Assembly (NCBI GenBank): GCA_023254245.1
Contig: JALQYE010000007.1
Span: 1 to 50,136, forward strand
DNA length: 50,136 nucleotides
Source of the DNA: Emticicia sp.
GTDB taxonomy: Bacteria > Bacteroidota > Bacteroidia > Cytophagales > Spirosomataceae
Reading direction: 5' to 3'
Below, one piece after another: positions 1 to 7,920 of this stretch; position 1 is the first letter of the stretch, and every line of letters begins with the position of its first letter. The translations under genes and the position numbers were made by a program. The notes beneath the pieces were generated by a model, which searched no databases, was not told where the DNA came from, and worked only from the letters and a program-made list of their open reading frames with translations.

Positions 1-64
1 ACATGTAAAGCGAATAGCTATCAATAAATGAATGTTAAAAATAAATTTTTAAAAACTATTTAAT

Positions 65-706
65 ATGGAATCATTACTAAATAAAATCACAAAAAAAGCT
101 TTCTTCATTTTTACTATCATAACCCTAGTTAGTTTTTATGCTTTGGGGCAGAAGAAGAACGGAACTCCTCATTCCAATATAATTAACATTTCACCTTTTA
201 CTTTTCTGAAAGGACAGATTCCGATGGTTCATTTTGAACGAGTAGTTTACGGAAATCTTACAGCCTCTATAGGTGTAGCTCCTATATTATTTGGCCCCCT
301 GATTGGTTCATTGGTATTTCCACCTGACAAATTTAATGGTGGTATTGCAGTTGACCCAGAGCTTAGATGGTATGCTAAATCTGATAAAGTTATGGATGGC
401 TTTTACTTCGGTTTTTACAATTCTTATAGGTCATCAAAGTGGGAATCTTCTGTTTCTGCAAAAGATATTTTCAAGGTTAATACCACTCCTGACTTAAAGG
501 TTTCTTCAACCAAATTAATCGGAGGGATTCATTTTGGAACTCAAAGAATGCTCGGTGAACACTTTGCAGTTGATGTCAATGGAGGCATAGGTTTTTCTCG
601 TTCAAAAACATTCGCAAAAGAATATTCGTCTCAAAAACTTTATGATAAAACTACTGGTGGAGGTGTAAACTTAAAATTAGGCATTTCTTTAGGGTGGCGA
701 TTTTAA
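65..706 (+). CDS. Secreted/outer-membrane beta-barrel-like protein, unknown function
   Basis: 213 residues. The N-terminus has a basic start followed by a hydrophobic stretch (about residues 12-28) ending in ALGQ, which reads as a Sec signal peptide. The remainder alternates short polar and hydrophobic strands rich in Gly and aromatic residues. It ends in GISLGWRF, with the terminal Phe usual for outer-membrane barrels. This suggests a small porin-like or DUF3575-type barrel, but I recognise no specific family. The stop codon lies only 5 bases before the left inverted repeat of the IS element, so the native terminator or downstream gene may have been displaced. Function is not assigned. Confidence 0.7.
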   Translation: MESLLNKITKKAFFIFTIITLVSFYALGQKKNGTPHSNIINISPFTFLKGQIPMVHFERVVYGNLTASIGVAPILFGPLIGSLVFPPDKFNGGIAVDPELRWYAKSDKVMDGFYFGFYNSYRSSKWESSVSAKDIFKVNTTPDLKVSSTKLIGGIHFGTQRMLGEHFAVDVNGGIGFSRSKTFAKEYSSQKLYDKTTGGGVNLKLGISLGWRF

Positions 707-711
707 GAGAA

Positions 712-1624
712 AACTTGTTTAGGATTATAAAAGATTTCCAAAATAGGATGAATTTTGTGGTGCGAATCATAAAATCAAACTAAATGGAAATCTTGAGTAA
801 AGATAAAATAGAACACTATATTTTACCAAATTTAAGTGTCGGTTTACGTGGCAAAGAGTGCGAAACAGGCTTACTTTTAGAAATTGTTTCAGCAATTTTA
901 TACCGATTAAAAACAGGATGCCAATGGCGACAGCTACCTGTGAAACAGTTTTTTAGTAATAAAATATTGACGTGGCAAGGAGTTTATTATCATTTCAACG
1001 AATGGGTCAAAGACGGCTCATGGACAAAAGTTTGGCTTGAAATTTTAAAGACAAATCGCCAATATTTAGATATGTCAAGTGTGCAACTTGATGGTAGCCA
1101 TACACCAGCCAAACGAGGTGGTGAAGAGGTAGGTTATCAAGGCAGAAAAGCCTCAAAAACAACTAATTTACTATTTTTGGCGGACAATAAAGGGCAAATG
1201 TTGGCTTGTGCAAATCCGCAAGAGGGACAACATAATGACCTTTTTAATATCAAGGAACTCTTTAATGAACTTTGTGAAATACTCATCAAAGCGGGCATCA
1301 ATTTGAATGGTTTATTCCTCAATGCTGATGCTGGATTTGACAGTCAAGAACTTCGAGAACTATGTTATCAAAAAGGAATTTTCGCTAATATTGATTTTAA
1401 TCCCAGAAACAACGCTAATCAAAATGACAATTATGTCTATTTTGATGAAGAACTTTATAAAAGACGTACAGTCATTGAGCAAGCCAACGCTTGGTTAGAC
1501 AGTTTTAAAGTACTTTTAATTCGATATGAAACAAAGGCTATAAATTGGGTTGCGTTTAATTTTATCGCTTTTGCCGTATGTTTTCTAAGAAAAATTAACT
1601 TAAATACAAAATCCTAAACAAGTT
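712..1624 (+). mobile_element. IS5-family insertion sequence, apparently complete
   Basis: A single transposase gene is bounded by a perfect 15-bp terminal inverted repeat: AACTTGTTTAGGATT at 712-726 and its reverse complement at 1610-1624. The total length of 913 bp is within the usual range for small IS5-group elements. No direct target duplication is evident: the bases just outside are GAGAA on the left and CATCA on the right. The insertion could be old, the true ends could differ by one or two bases, or the duplication could be only 2-3 bp. It sits between the outer-membrane protein gene and the 3' end of the wecA-like gene without interrupting either. Confidence 0.85.
784..1617 (+). CDS. 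IS5-family DDE transposase
   Basis: 277 residues and uninterrupted. An N-terminal DUF4096-like segment (LLEIVSAILYRLKTGCQWRQLP, about residues 31-52) is typical of IS5-group enzymes. The DDE triad can be placed at D103 (QLDGSHT), D182 (NADAGFDS) and E232 in the signature YKRRTVIEQANAWLDSFK, which fits the Y-x2-R-x3-E pattern. Because one frame carries both parts, no programmed frameshift is needed. The ATG at 784 lies 57 bp inside the left inverted repeat, and the stop overlaps the right one. All catalytic residues are present, so the element could be active. Confidence 0.92.
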   Translation: MEILSKDKIEHYILPNLSVGLRGKECETGLLLEIVSAILYRLKTGCQWRQLPVKQFFSNKILTWQGVYYHFNEWVKDGSWTKVWLEILKTNRQYLDMSSVQLDGSHTPAKRGGEEVGYQGRKASKTTNLLFLADNKGQMLACANPQEGQHNDLFNIKELFNELCEILIKAGINLNGLFLNADAGFDSQELRELCYQKGIFANIDFNPRNNANQNDNYVYFDEELYKRRTVIEQANAWLDSFKVLLIRYETKAINWVAFNFIAFAVCFLRKINLNTKS

Positions 1625-1641
1625 CATCATTTCGCTTACAA

Positions 1642-2826
1642 TCAATTAGTACTTATTTCGCTTAATCTTAATTTTTCTTTAGCGGCAGGTGTAGTGGCAG
1701 TTGCTACTTTATCATTCACATTCAACTCTTCTTTTTTTAGTTTGAGTCTTCTTACCTCCAATAAATTACCTGCAACGAAATAACATATAAGCAAGAATAA
1801 AATGAAAAAACAAAGCTCAGTATTAGAGAAATAGCTTCGTGCAAAATAAGTTAATGCTGTAAAAAAGATGGTTGTAAAATATAGCGTAAAAGATGCTTGC
1901 ATGTGCGATAAATTATTATCTATCAATAAATGATGCATGTGCAATCTATCAGCTTTGAATGGAGATTTTCCCCGTAAAATTCTGATTGAAAATACTCGGA
2001 TAGTGTCAAAAATTGGGATAATTAAGATAACTACCGCAATGATAGGGGCACTTACAAATGAAATATCCGCTTCCCAAGCGTGCATCACATTTAAGTGAAT
2101 AAATTTTACAGCCAAAACCGTAATAATGTATCCAATAATCAAAGAACCAGTGTCACCCATGAATATTTTCTGGGTTTGAGAGAAATTGAAGCGAAGGAAT
2201 CCAACTAACGAACCTGCCAAACACAAAGCTAAACAGGCCAATGAATAATGGTGATTGACCAAGAACCACAAACCAAAACCCGTACTTGCAATCATGGCAA
2301 TTCCACCTGCCAAGCCGTCAATACCATCAATCAAATTGAAGGCATTAATCATAGCCACAAAAATGAAGATTGTCAGTAGAATACTGATAATATAAGGAAT
2401 ATGACTGATGCCAAAAATACCAAATAAGTCAGAAATACGTAAGTCGCTTCCGATAACTACAATGGCAGAAGCTAATACTTGTACTATCATTTTTTTGGTA
2501 GGTGAAAGAGCGTAAAGGTCGTCTTTTACTCCTAAAAAAAATAAAATAACAGTGCCAGCAAACACCTTGTGAATTAAAATCCCCTCGTCGCCAAAATTCC
2601 AAATCATATAGCCGATTAGGACGCCAGCGAAAATAGCGACTCCACCAAAAGTAGGAGTTGGAGTTTTGTGAGAACTACGTTTGACTGGATTATCCATTAA
2701 TCCACGAAGTCCGCTTATATTTATAATTACAGGAATAGAACGCAAGCTGATGACCATTGCGATTATGGCTGAAATTAAGATTTGGATTTGCTTATCAGGG
2801 ATAAGTGATTCGAATGTTGGAAACAT
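1642..2826 (-). CDS. wecA: Undecaprenyl-phosphate GlcNAc-1-phosphate transferase (MraY/WecA family)
   Basis: 394-residue polytopic membrane protein that would transfer a sugar-1-phosphate (probably GlcNAc-1-P) from UDP-sugar to undecaprenyl phosphate, the first step of cell-surface polysaccharide synthesis. Family motifs in order: KDD (101-103, Mg/substrate site), NAFNLIDGIDGLAGG (161-175), MGDTGS (223-228) and the WecA/TagO-type histidine cluster LHMHHL (295-300). The last distinguishes it from true MraY. A cytoplasmic polar tail of about 40 residues follows the last helix. The acetyltransferase gene lies upstream on the same strand, 105 bp away, consistent with a surface-polysaccharide theme. 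The exact sugar cannot be read from sequence. Confidence 0.88.
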   Translation of the reverse strand: MFPTFESLIPDKQIQILISAIIAMVISLRSIPVIINISGLRGLMDNPVKRSSHKTPTPTFGGVAIFAGVLIGYMIWNFGDEGILIHKVFAGTVILFFLGVKDDLYALSPTKKMIVQVLASAIVVIGSDLRISDLFGIFGISHIPYIISILLTIFIFVAMINAFNLIDGIDGLAGGIAMIASTGFGLWFLVNHHYSLACLALCLAGSLVGFLRFNFSQTQKIFMGDTGSLIIGYIITVLAVKFIHLNVMHAWEADISFVSAPIIAVVILIIPIFDTIRVFSIRILRGKSPFKADRLHMHHLLIDNNLSHMQASFTLYFTTIFFTALTYFARSYFSNTELCFFILFLLICYFVAGNLLEVRRLKLKKEELNVNDKVATATTPAAKEKLRLSEISTN

Positions 2827-2931
2827 CAGAACTATGTTTAATTTTATATTACTTGGTTAGTAATTACTATACAAAATAAATACTTTTTTTGATGTGAAAT
2901 CTAAAAAACTTAAATCTTTTTGCAGATTTAT

Positions 2932-3498
2932 TTATCTAATGGCGATTTCTCTTTGTCGAATAAGCTGAGCTGGATTACCCTGATAAATACCATAAGCATC
3001 TAACGATTTAGTAGCCACTGAATTGACAGATAAAACCGAATGTGAATAGCAAGTTACTCCACCACACACAACCGATTTCGCTCCAATCCAAACTCCTTCC
3101 TCAAGAATAATGTCTTTCACGATAAGGTCAAAACTGGGTTTCTTATAATCATGATTACCTGATAAGAGCATTGCTCCTTGTGATAAACAACAATTATCAC
3201 CAATTTTTACTTTTCCTAAGCTATCAATCCAAAGTTCCTCTCCCAACCACACATTATCTCCAATTTCCAGATTCCAAGGATATTTGATATTTATATTGGG
3301 TTTCATCGTTACGTTTTTACCAACTTTTGCTCCAAATAGCTTTAATAATGACTTTTTAATCGAACTCGGAATTAGCAAGTATGAATTAATAAACAGAGCA
3401 TTGATGATATACCAGATGGCAGATATTAAAAAGCCTCTTGTAAGATTCGACTGTTTATACCAATCATTATTATATTTTGATAAATCTGTTTTTTGCAT
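2932..3498 (-). CDS. wcaF: WcaF-type polysaccharide acetyltransferase (left-handed beta-helix)
   Basis: 188 residues. After an N-terminal segment with an aromatic hydrophobic stretch (about 20-45), hexapeptide repeats such as VGKNVT, IGDNVW, IGDNCC and IGAKSV form the left-handed beta-helix of acyl-CoA-dependent O-acetyltransferases. GNHDYKKPSFDLI and the closing GNPAQLIRQR are diagnostic of the WcaF/colanic-acid acetyltransferase branch. It would acetylate an exopolysaccharide or its precursor. It lies 46 bp after the prephenate dehydrogenase gene and upstream of the wecA-like gene on the same strand. A link with the latter is more plausible functionally. The acceptor is unknown. Confidence 0.85.
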   Translation of the reverse strand: MQKTDLSKYNNDWYKQSNLTRGFLISAIWYIINALFINSYLLIPSSIKKSLLKLFGAKVGKNVTMKPNINIKYPWNLEIGDNVWLGEELWIDSLGKVKIGDNCCLSQGAMLLSGNHDYKKPSFDLIVKDIILEEGVWIGAKSVVCGGVTCYSHSVLSVNSVATKSLDAYGIYQGNPAQLIRQREIAIR

Positions 3499-3544
3499 TT
3501 ATGACTAACGTTTGTGATTTTGGTTACCAAAATTATGTTAATTT

Positions 3545-4801
3545 TTAAATGTTTTGTAGCTTGGCAATTAGCAAACTACTTTTTGTTCGTCCTTCTTCGA
3601 GGCGGTCTGATAAATATGTTTTTGTTGCTTCAAAGTGCTTTCGGTAACTTTCTTTGTCGCCCATTTCAACAATATTGGCCCATTCGTGTACGGCAGTATG
3701 GAAAGCTAAATCTTCACCTCTGATGCTCTTGTCGAATAGAGCTGCTTTAATGGTTTCTTCGAGTAGATTTTCATTCATAAAAAGGTATTCGGCCATGCCT
3801 ACACGTAATTTGAATGGTGGTGTTTGACAAATCAAATTTTTATAAGGATTTGTCCCAAGTTTATGCCAAGTATCAACCATTGCCAAAAGACTTAAATGGG
3901 AATTTGGTTTATGCTCAAAATCTTGACTTAAACTAAATTCACTCATAATTTTATCATCCAGCATCAAATCGCCACTTTTATCTTTAAATACACTATCTCT
4001 TGCAGCATAGATTCTTTTTCTAAACTTTTTCTCGTCTTCTTCAATCATCAATTCAAAAAGCTCGCTTTCAGCTTTAGCATAGCTACGAACATCTCGTTTG
4101 GCATAAGGATTCTGAAGAGCTAAGCCTGAATAAACATGGAATTTATAGCTGTAAATTCGCAATGTCATTAATAATTTGACATTATCAAGACCATTTGGAT
4201 GTAAGGTGTTTTCCCAAGGATATACCTTACGGTGCATAAATGCAGTACCAATACTTTCAAATCCAATGTGTGTAACTGCTTGAATATCAGCCATCATTCG
4301 GTCATGAGCATGGAAATCTTCAAGTTGATGGATTGTTGAACCAATGGCACTGAGTATGGTTTGGGCTTGTGCAAATGCTTCATTGCTTGCTCGGTGATTA
4401 ACCAGTACTAAGGTTTGCCCAACAGGATTCACGGCTGGGCCATACAGTGCATGGCAGGTTACAATTTGAGCATCTTTTGGAAGGTGCTTTTCAAATGCAG
4501 CAATTTCTGGTGTTTTGACTGAGGTTTGACCAGCTACTATTGCACCATATTTGGTAGATGGGCCGCATTGGGCAGCAACTTTTTCAATGTTTTCGGCTTC
4601 TACTGAATAAAGAATAAAGTCGCATAAGCGAGAAATGGCGATGCCATCAGCAAGGATATTAACTCCAAATGGGCTTAGTTCTTGTTCTAATTTTTCACGG
4701 TTTTGCGGAAGGTCACATCCATACACCTCAAATCCTGCTTTTGCCCATATTCGGGCAAACATTTTGCCCATATCTCCTAAACCAATGATACCTAATTTCA
4801 T
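3545..4801 (-). CDS. tyrA: Prephenate dehydrogenase, yeast Tyr1-like type
   Basis: 418 residues. It would oxidatively decarboxylate prephenate to 4-hydroxyphenylpyruvate in tyrosine synthesis. The N-terminal Rossmann motif is GIIGLGDMG (residues 4-12). Conserved blocks YSVEA, GQTS, HALYGPAVN, INHR-like VNHR, QAVTH, YPWENTLHPNGLDNVK, LRIYSYKFHVYSGLALQNP and NSHLSLLAMVD follow. These blocks and the length recall the fungal NADP-dependent Tyr1 (about 450 residues) far more than the usual bacterial TyrA of about 280 residues. No chorismate mutase or ACT domain is visible. The Tyr1 comparison is from memory of that protein. See the finding on possible lateral transfer. Confidence 0.85.
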   Translation of the reverse strand: MKLGIIGLGDMGKMFARIWAKAGFEVYGCDLPQNREKLEQELSPFGVNILADGIAISRLCDFILYSVEAENIEKVAAQCGPSTKYGAIVAGQTSVKTPEIAAFEKHLPKDAQIVTCHALYGPAVNPVGQTLVLVNHRASNEAFAQAQTILSAIGSTIHQLEDFHAHDRMMADIQAVTHIGFESIGTAFMHRKVYPWENTLHPNGLDNVKLLMTLRIYSYKFHVYSGLALQNPYAKRDVRSYAKAESELFELMIEEDEKKFRKRIYAARDSVFKDKSGDLMLDDKIMSEFSLSQDFEHKPNSHLSLLAMVDTWHKLGTNPYKNLICQTPPFKLRVGMAEYLFMNENLLEETIKAALFDKSIRGEDLAFHTAVHEWANIVEMGDKESYRKHFEATKTYLSDRLEEGRTKSSLLIAKLQNI

Positions 4802-4808
4802 AAAAACA

Positions 4809-4899
4809 CCCCTAACCCCTCAAGGGGAATAAAAAAATAATTACCTTGCAAGTTAACTAAAAATACTAAAATTTAAAACTCCCCTTTAGGGCTTAGGCG
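4809..4899. repeat. Imperfect inverted repeat (CCCCTAACCCCTCAAGGGGAA type)
   Basis: The left arm at 4809-4829 and the right arm at 4878-4899 (ACTCCCCTTTAGGGCTTAGG) are imperfect reverse complements separated by about 48 AT-rich bases. Each arm is itself partly palindromic (CCCCT..AGGGG). The element fills nearly the whole gap between the divergent tyrA and DUF486 genes and abuts the DUF486 start codon. Elements of this look are, from general experience, common intergenic repeats in Cytophagales genomes. No transposase is present, so it may be a small non-autonomous element. Confidence 0.6.
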
Positions 4900-4900
4900 T

Positions 4901-5227
4901 ATGCGAACTATCTTATTACTTATTGTTTCTAATACTTTTATGACTTTTGCTTGGTATGGACATTTAAAACGACCAGACCTGCCAATATGGAAAGCTATTC
5001 TAATAAGCTGGGGAATAGCATTTTTAGAATATGTTTTCATGGTACCTGCTAATCGGCTTGGGTATGGTCAGTTCAATGCGTTTCAGCTTAAAACTATTCA
5101 AGAAGCAATTACGCTGGTGGTATTTGTTATTTTTGCGGTATTATATTTAAAAGAACCACTCAAATGGAATTATTTAGTTGGTTTTGGACTAATATTTCTG
5201 GCAGTTTGGGTGGTTTTTAAGAAATAA
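4901..5227 (+). CDS. DUF486 (DMT-like) small membrane protein
   Basis: 108 residues with four predicted transmembrane helices. Recognisable DUF486 features are the start RTILLLIVSNTFMTFAWYGHLK, the centre YVFMVPANRLGY and QFNAFQLKTIQEAITLVVFVIFA, and the end WNYLVGFGLIFLAVWVVFK. The family is a distant relative of drug/metabolite transporters, and its substrate is unknown. The ATG at 4901 directly follows the inverted-repeat element, leaving no room for a conventional promoter outside it. It converges on the HlyD-like gene with a 1-bp gap and no obvious terminator between them. Confidence 0.82.
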   Translation: MRTILLLIVSNTFMTFAWYGHLKRPDLPIWKAILISWGIAFLEYVFMVPANRLGYGQFNAFQLKTIQEAITLVVFVIFAVLYLKEPLKWNYLVGFGLIFLAVWVVFKK

Positions 5228-5228
5228 A

Positions 5229-6605
5229 TTATTGCTCGAATGCGGTTCGAATAGTATCAAAAATTCTTCCTAAGATACTAATGTCTTTGGTAATAACTTC
5301 GGCGTTGCCTTGCATTCCGTAGCGAAAAGAAAGCTTTTTCTTTGAGGTAGTCGTGAGTCCATTTGGAAGATTTACATAGACTTTATAAACACTCTGACTA
5401 CCTGTATTTGAAGTTATCGTTGACGACACATCGGCAATGGAAGCTACCTTTCCTTTTAACATTCCAAATTCTTTCTTACTGAAATTGTCTAAGATAATAT
5501 TTACGTTTTGTCCTTCGGCAATTTTGCCCGAACCCGATGCTTCCAAAAATAATTCTCCCACATACGAGCTTGAAAGAGCATTATTAATATTGCCCGTTGG
5601 TGGGATTATATTGGCAATTTCTTGGTTTTCATTGATGTATGAATTTTGCTTGATGAAATTCAAATAATTTACTTTTCCCGCAATTGTTGCTTTTAGTAGG
5701 TATCTTTGCTCCCAAACGTTGAGCTGGTTAAGCAGATTTGTATAGGCATCAAGAAGTAAATTATTAGAGTTAAGCTGACGGTCTTTTTGTTCAAAATCAA
5801 CTTCAACTTTTTGGCTTTGAAGTGTAATTATTCTATTTTGGTTTTCATCATAACTCGACTTTGCTGCTTCTACTGCCTTTAGTTTCTGAAAAACCTCATC
5901 TTGCTTTTGCTCTAATTGCTCAGTTGAAATACTACCAGCTTTGTGTAATGCTTTATAACGATTATCAAAATTTTTCTTTTGTAGATTATATTCATTCTCT
6001 AAAAGCTGAACTTGACGTTTTAGGCGTTCAGAAATCTGAATGTATTCAGAAATTTGCTTGTTGATACTTAGTTTACGCAAACTTGTGTTTTGTCCTCTAA
6101 TATCAAGCGAACCAATCTCTTTAATTTTTAATAAAAAATTATTGTAAGGCACTTGAAGTTCGCCCAATTGTAAATCATCAGTAAATTGACTGAGTGAGTC
6201 TGCATTTAATGTACTTACCGAACTGTTTTTGATAAAATTAAGCTTTTGTTTTAGTTTTAGAATATCATCATATTTGGTGGCACTTTTCAGATACCCTAAA
6301 ACATCATTTTCTTTAACCAACGATTTATCTGCTACGATAAGTACGATATTACCACTCGTGCGAGCCACAAGCGGCACGGGGGGATTATTTGAGGTTATGT
6401 TTATTTTTCCTTTGATTACATCTGGGTATTTAATAAAATAACTAAGAACTAATATGGTGGCAACAATACCAAATATGACCGTAAGACCCCAACGGAGTGT
6501 CCAGCCTGGCATTTCTGATAATATTTCATCTACTTCTTCACTTCGACGTGGCATATTTACTACACGTACGGGAGAAGGGTTCGTTTGTTGAATTTCGTTA
6601 GGCAT
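5229..6605 (-). CDS. HlyD-family membrane-fusion protein of the peptide exporter
   Basis: 458 residues. The short cytoplasmic N-terminus (RRSEEVDEILSEMPGWTLRWG) leads into a single transmembrane helix at about residues 38-58. Next come a lipoyl/barrel-sandwich half (ITSNNPPVPLVARTSGNIVLIVADKSLVKENDVLGYL), a long coiled-coil hairpin at about 120-300, and the second half plus beta-barrel (ATIAGKVNYLNFIKQNSYINENQEIANIIPP). It would bridge the inner-membrane ABC protein to the TolC-like channel. It is the last gene of the unit ABC-TolC-HlyD, 7 bp after the TolC-like gene. The SEEVxEILSxMP..LRWG start is typical of Bacteroidota adaptors paired with C39 exporters. Confidence 0.9.
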   Translation of the reverse strand: MPNEIQQTNPSPVRVVNMPRRSEEVDEILSEMPGWTLRWGLTVIFGIVATILVLSYFIKYPDVIKGKINITSNNPPVPLVARTSGNIVLIVADKSLVKENDVLGYLKSATKYDDILKLKQKLNFIKNSSVSTLNADSLSQFTDDLQLGELQVPYNNFLLKIKEIGSLDIRGQNTSLRKLSINKQISEYIQISERLKRQVQLLENEYNLQKKNFDNRYKALHKAGSISTEQLEQKQDEVFQKLKAVEAAKSSYDENQNRIITLQSQKVEVDFEQKDRQLNSNNLLLDAYTNLLNQLNVWEQRYLLKATIAGKVNYLNFIKQNSYINENQEIANIIPPTGNINNALSSSYVGELFLEASGSGKIAEGQNVNIILDNFSKKEFGMLKGKVASIADVSSTITSNTGSQSVYKVYVNLPNGLTTTSKKKLSFRYGMQGNAEVITKDISILGRIFDTIRTAFEQ

Positions 6606-6612
6606 TCTTAAA

Positions 6613-7911
6613 TCAATAATTTTTATCCAATTCTCCGATAAGCTTTCTAATAGTAATTTCGTAACTTTTTAGAGAATACATAGATTCTAAATAATTAAAA
6701 TTTGACTGTACATACTCTAATTGAATCGTGCGATATTCCAGTGCGTTTGAAAAGCCACTCTCTAAACGACCTTTAACTAATTGAAGGCTATTTCCTAAGT
6801 TTTTTACTAATTGTTGGTTCAATTTAACGGCTTTTAGCTGATTTTGGTAAGCTACAAAGGCATTGGTTAATTCAATTGAAAGTTCTTGTTTTAATTCACC
6901 AAGCTGAAGTTCACCAATCTTGTTTTGAATGATAGCTTCATTGATACTTCTTTTTATTTCGCCACCGTTATAAATTGGTATTGAAGCTCGTAAGCCTATG
7001 GTGAAGTTTGAAATATTTCCTTTAATCGGTGTATTCCCTTCAAATCGAGTCATAGAATAGCTTTTCCCAAGCCTACTGTTTAAGCCAATATTTGGATTAC
7101 GTTGACTTCTAACTAAATCAATTTTAGTTTTATTCAGATAACTAACTACTTGTTTGGCTAAAATTTCATTGTTTTGGCTGAACATTTTACTTCTAAGCAC
7201 TTCGAAATTAAGCTCATCTTTGTTTACATCTAACTTATCAGTCAAAACATAATTTTTAGATTTATCTGACCCTAAAACTAAATTTAGTTTGCTGAGTGCC
7301 GCTTGATATAAGTTTTCTTGTTGAAGATATGATGAAGAATCTATAAGAAATGAGTTTTCAGCTCTCAAAACTTCAAAATTACTGGCTTTACCAAGACTTA
7401 GTTGAAGTTTAGTATCATTGAGTCTGAGTTTCGATAAACTTTTTGTTTCTTTTAAAACCTGACTTTTTTCTCTTTCAATAATTGTTTTGTAATAAGATTC
7501 TATCACATCTTTGATAACACTGGCTTTGGTATTTTTTAGTAATTGCTCATTTTCTTTACTTAAATAATTAAGTTGAGTTTTCTTAATTGTTCGTTGATTT
7601 CCATTGTAAATCGTATAATTTGTATTAAAATCAGCATTTAAGCTATTATCACCGAAAACTCCCTTTACGAAGTTGATAGGAGAGTTGTTATTGCTATATA
7701 GGTTATTTTGTCCAACATCAAAACTTACTGACGGAAATCGCTCCGTAACACCTACTTGTTGATTAAGTCTGGCGATTTCGAGTTGTTGTTTTGAGATTTG
7801 TACTTTATAATTATTTTGCAAGCCAATTTTGATAGCATCTTCGAGCGAAAGCTGCGATTGTGCCATTAGCTTACAGGAAAAGAGTAAAAATATGATTAAA
7901 AATTTATTCAT
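6613..7911 (-). CDS. TolC-like outer-membrane efflux protein
   Basis: 432 residues. The signal peptide is MNKFLIIFLLFSCKLMAQ, followed by the classic opening LSLEDAIKIGLQNNYKVQISKQQLEIARLNQQVGVTERFPSVSF. Two OEP repeats are visible as two long helical hairpins, each followed by barrel strands (about 25-215 and 225-430). The second starts around NEILAKQVVSYLNKTKIDLVRSQRNPNIGLNSRLG. It should trimerise as the outer-membrane channel of the peptide exporter. It starts 9 bp after the ABC transporter stop and is followed 7 bp later by the HlyD-like gene, so the three are surely co-transcribed. Confidence 0.9.
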   Translation of the reverse strand: MNKFLIIFLLFSCKLMAQSQLSLEDAIKIGLQNNYKVQISKQQLEIARLNQQVGVTERFPSVSFDVGQNNLYSNNNSPINFVKGVFGDNSLNADFNTNYTIYNGNQRTIKKTQLNYLSKENEQLLKNTKASVIKDVIESYYKTIIEREKSQVLKETKSLSKLRLNDTKLQLSLGKASNFEVLRAENSFLIDSSSYLQQENLYQAALSKLNLVLGSDKSKNYVLTDKLDVNKDELNFEVLRSKMFSQNNEILAKQVVSYLNKTKIDLVRSQRNPNIGLNSRLGKSYSMTRFEGNTPIKGNISNFTIGLRASIPIYNGGEIKRSINEAIIQNKIGELQLGELKQELSIELTNAFVAYQNQLKAVKLNQQLVKNLGNSLQLVKGRLESGFSNALEYRTIQLEYVQSNFNYLESMYSLKSYEITIRKLIGELDKNY

Positions 7912-7920
7912 ATAATCTGA

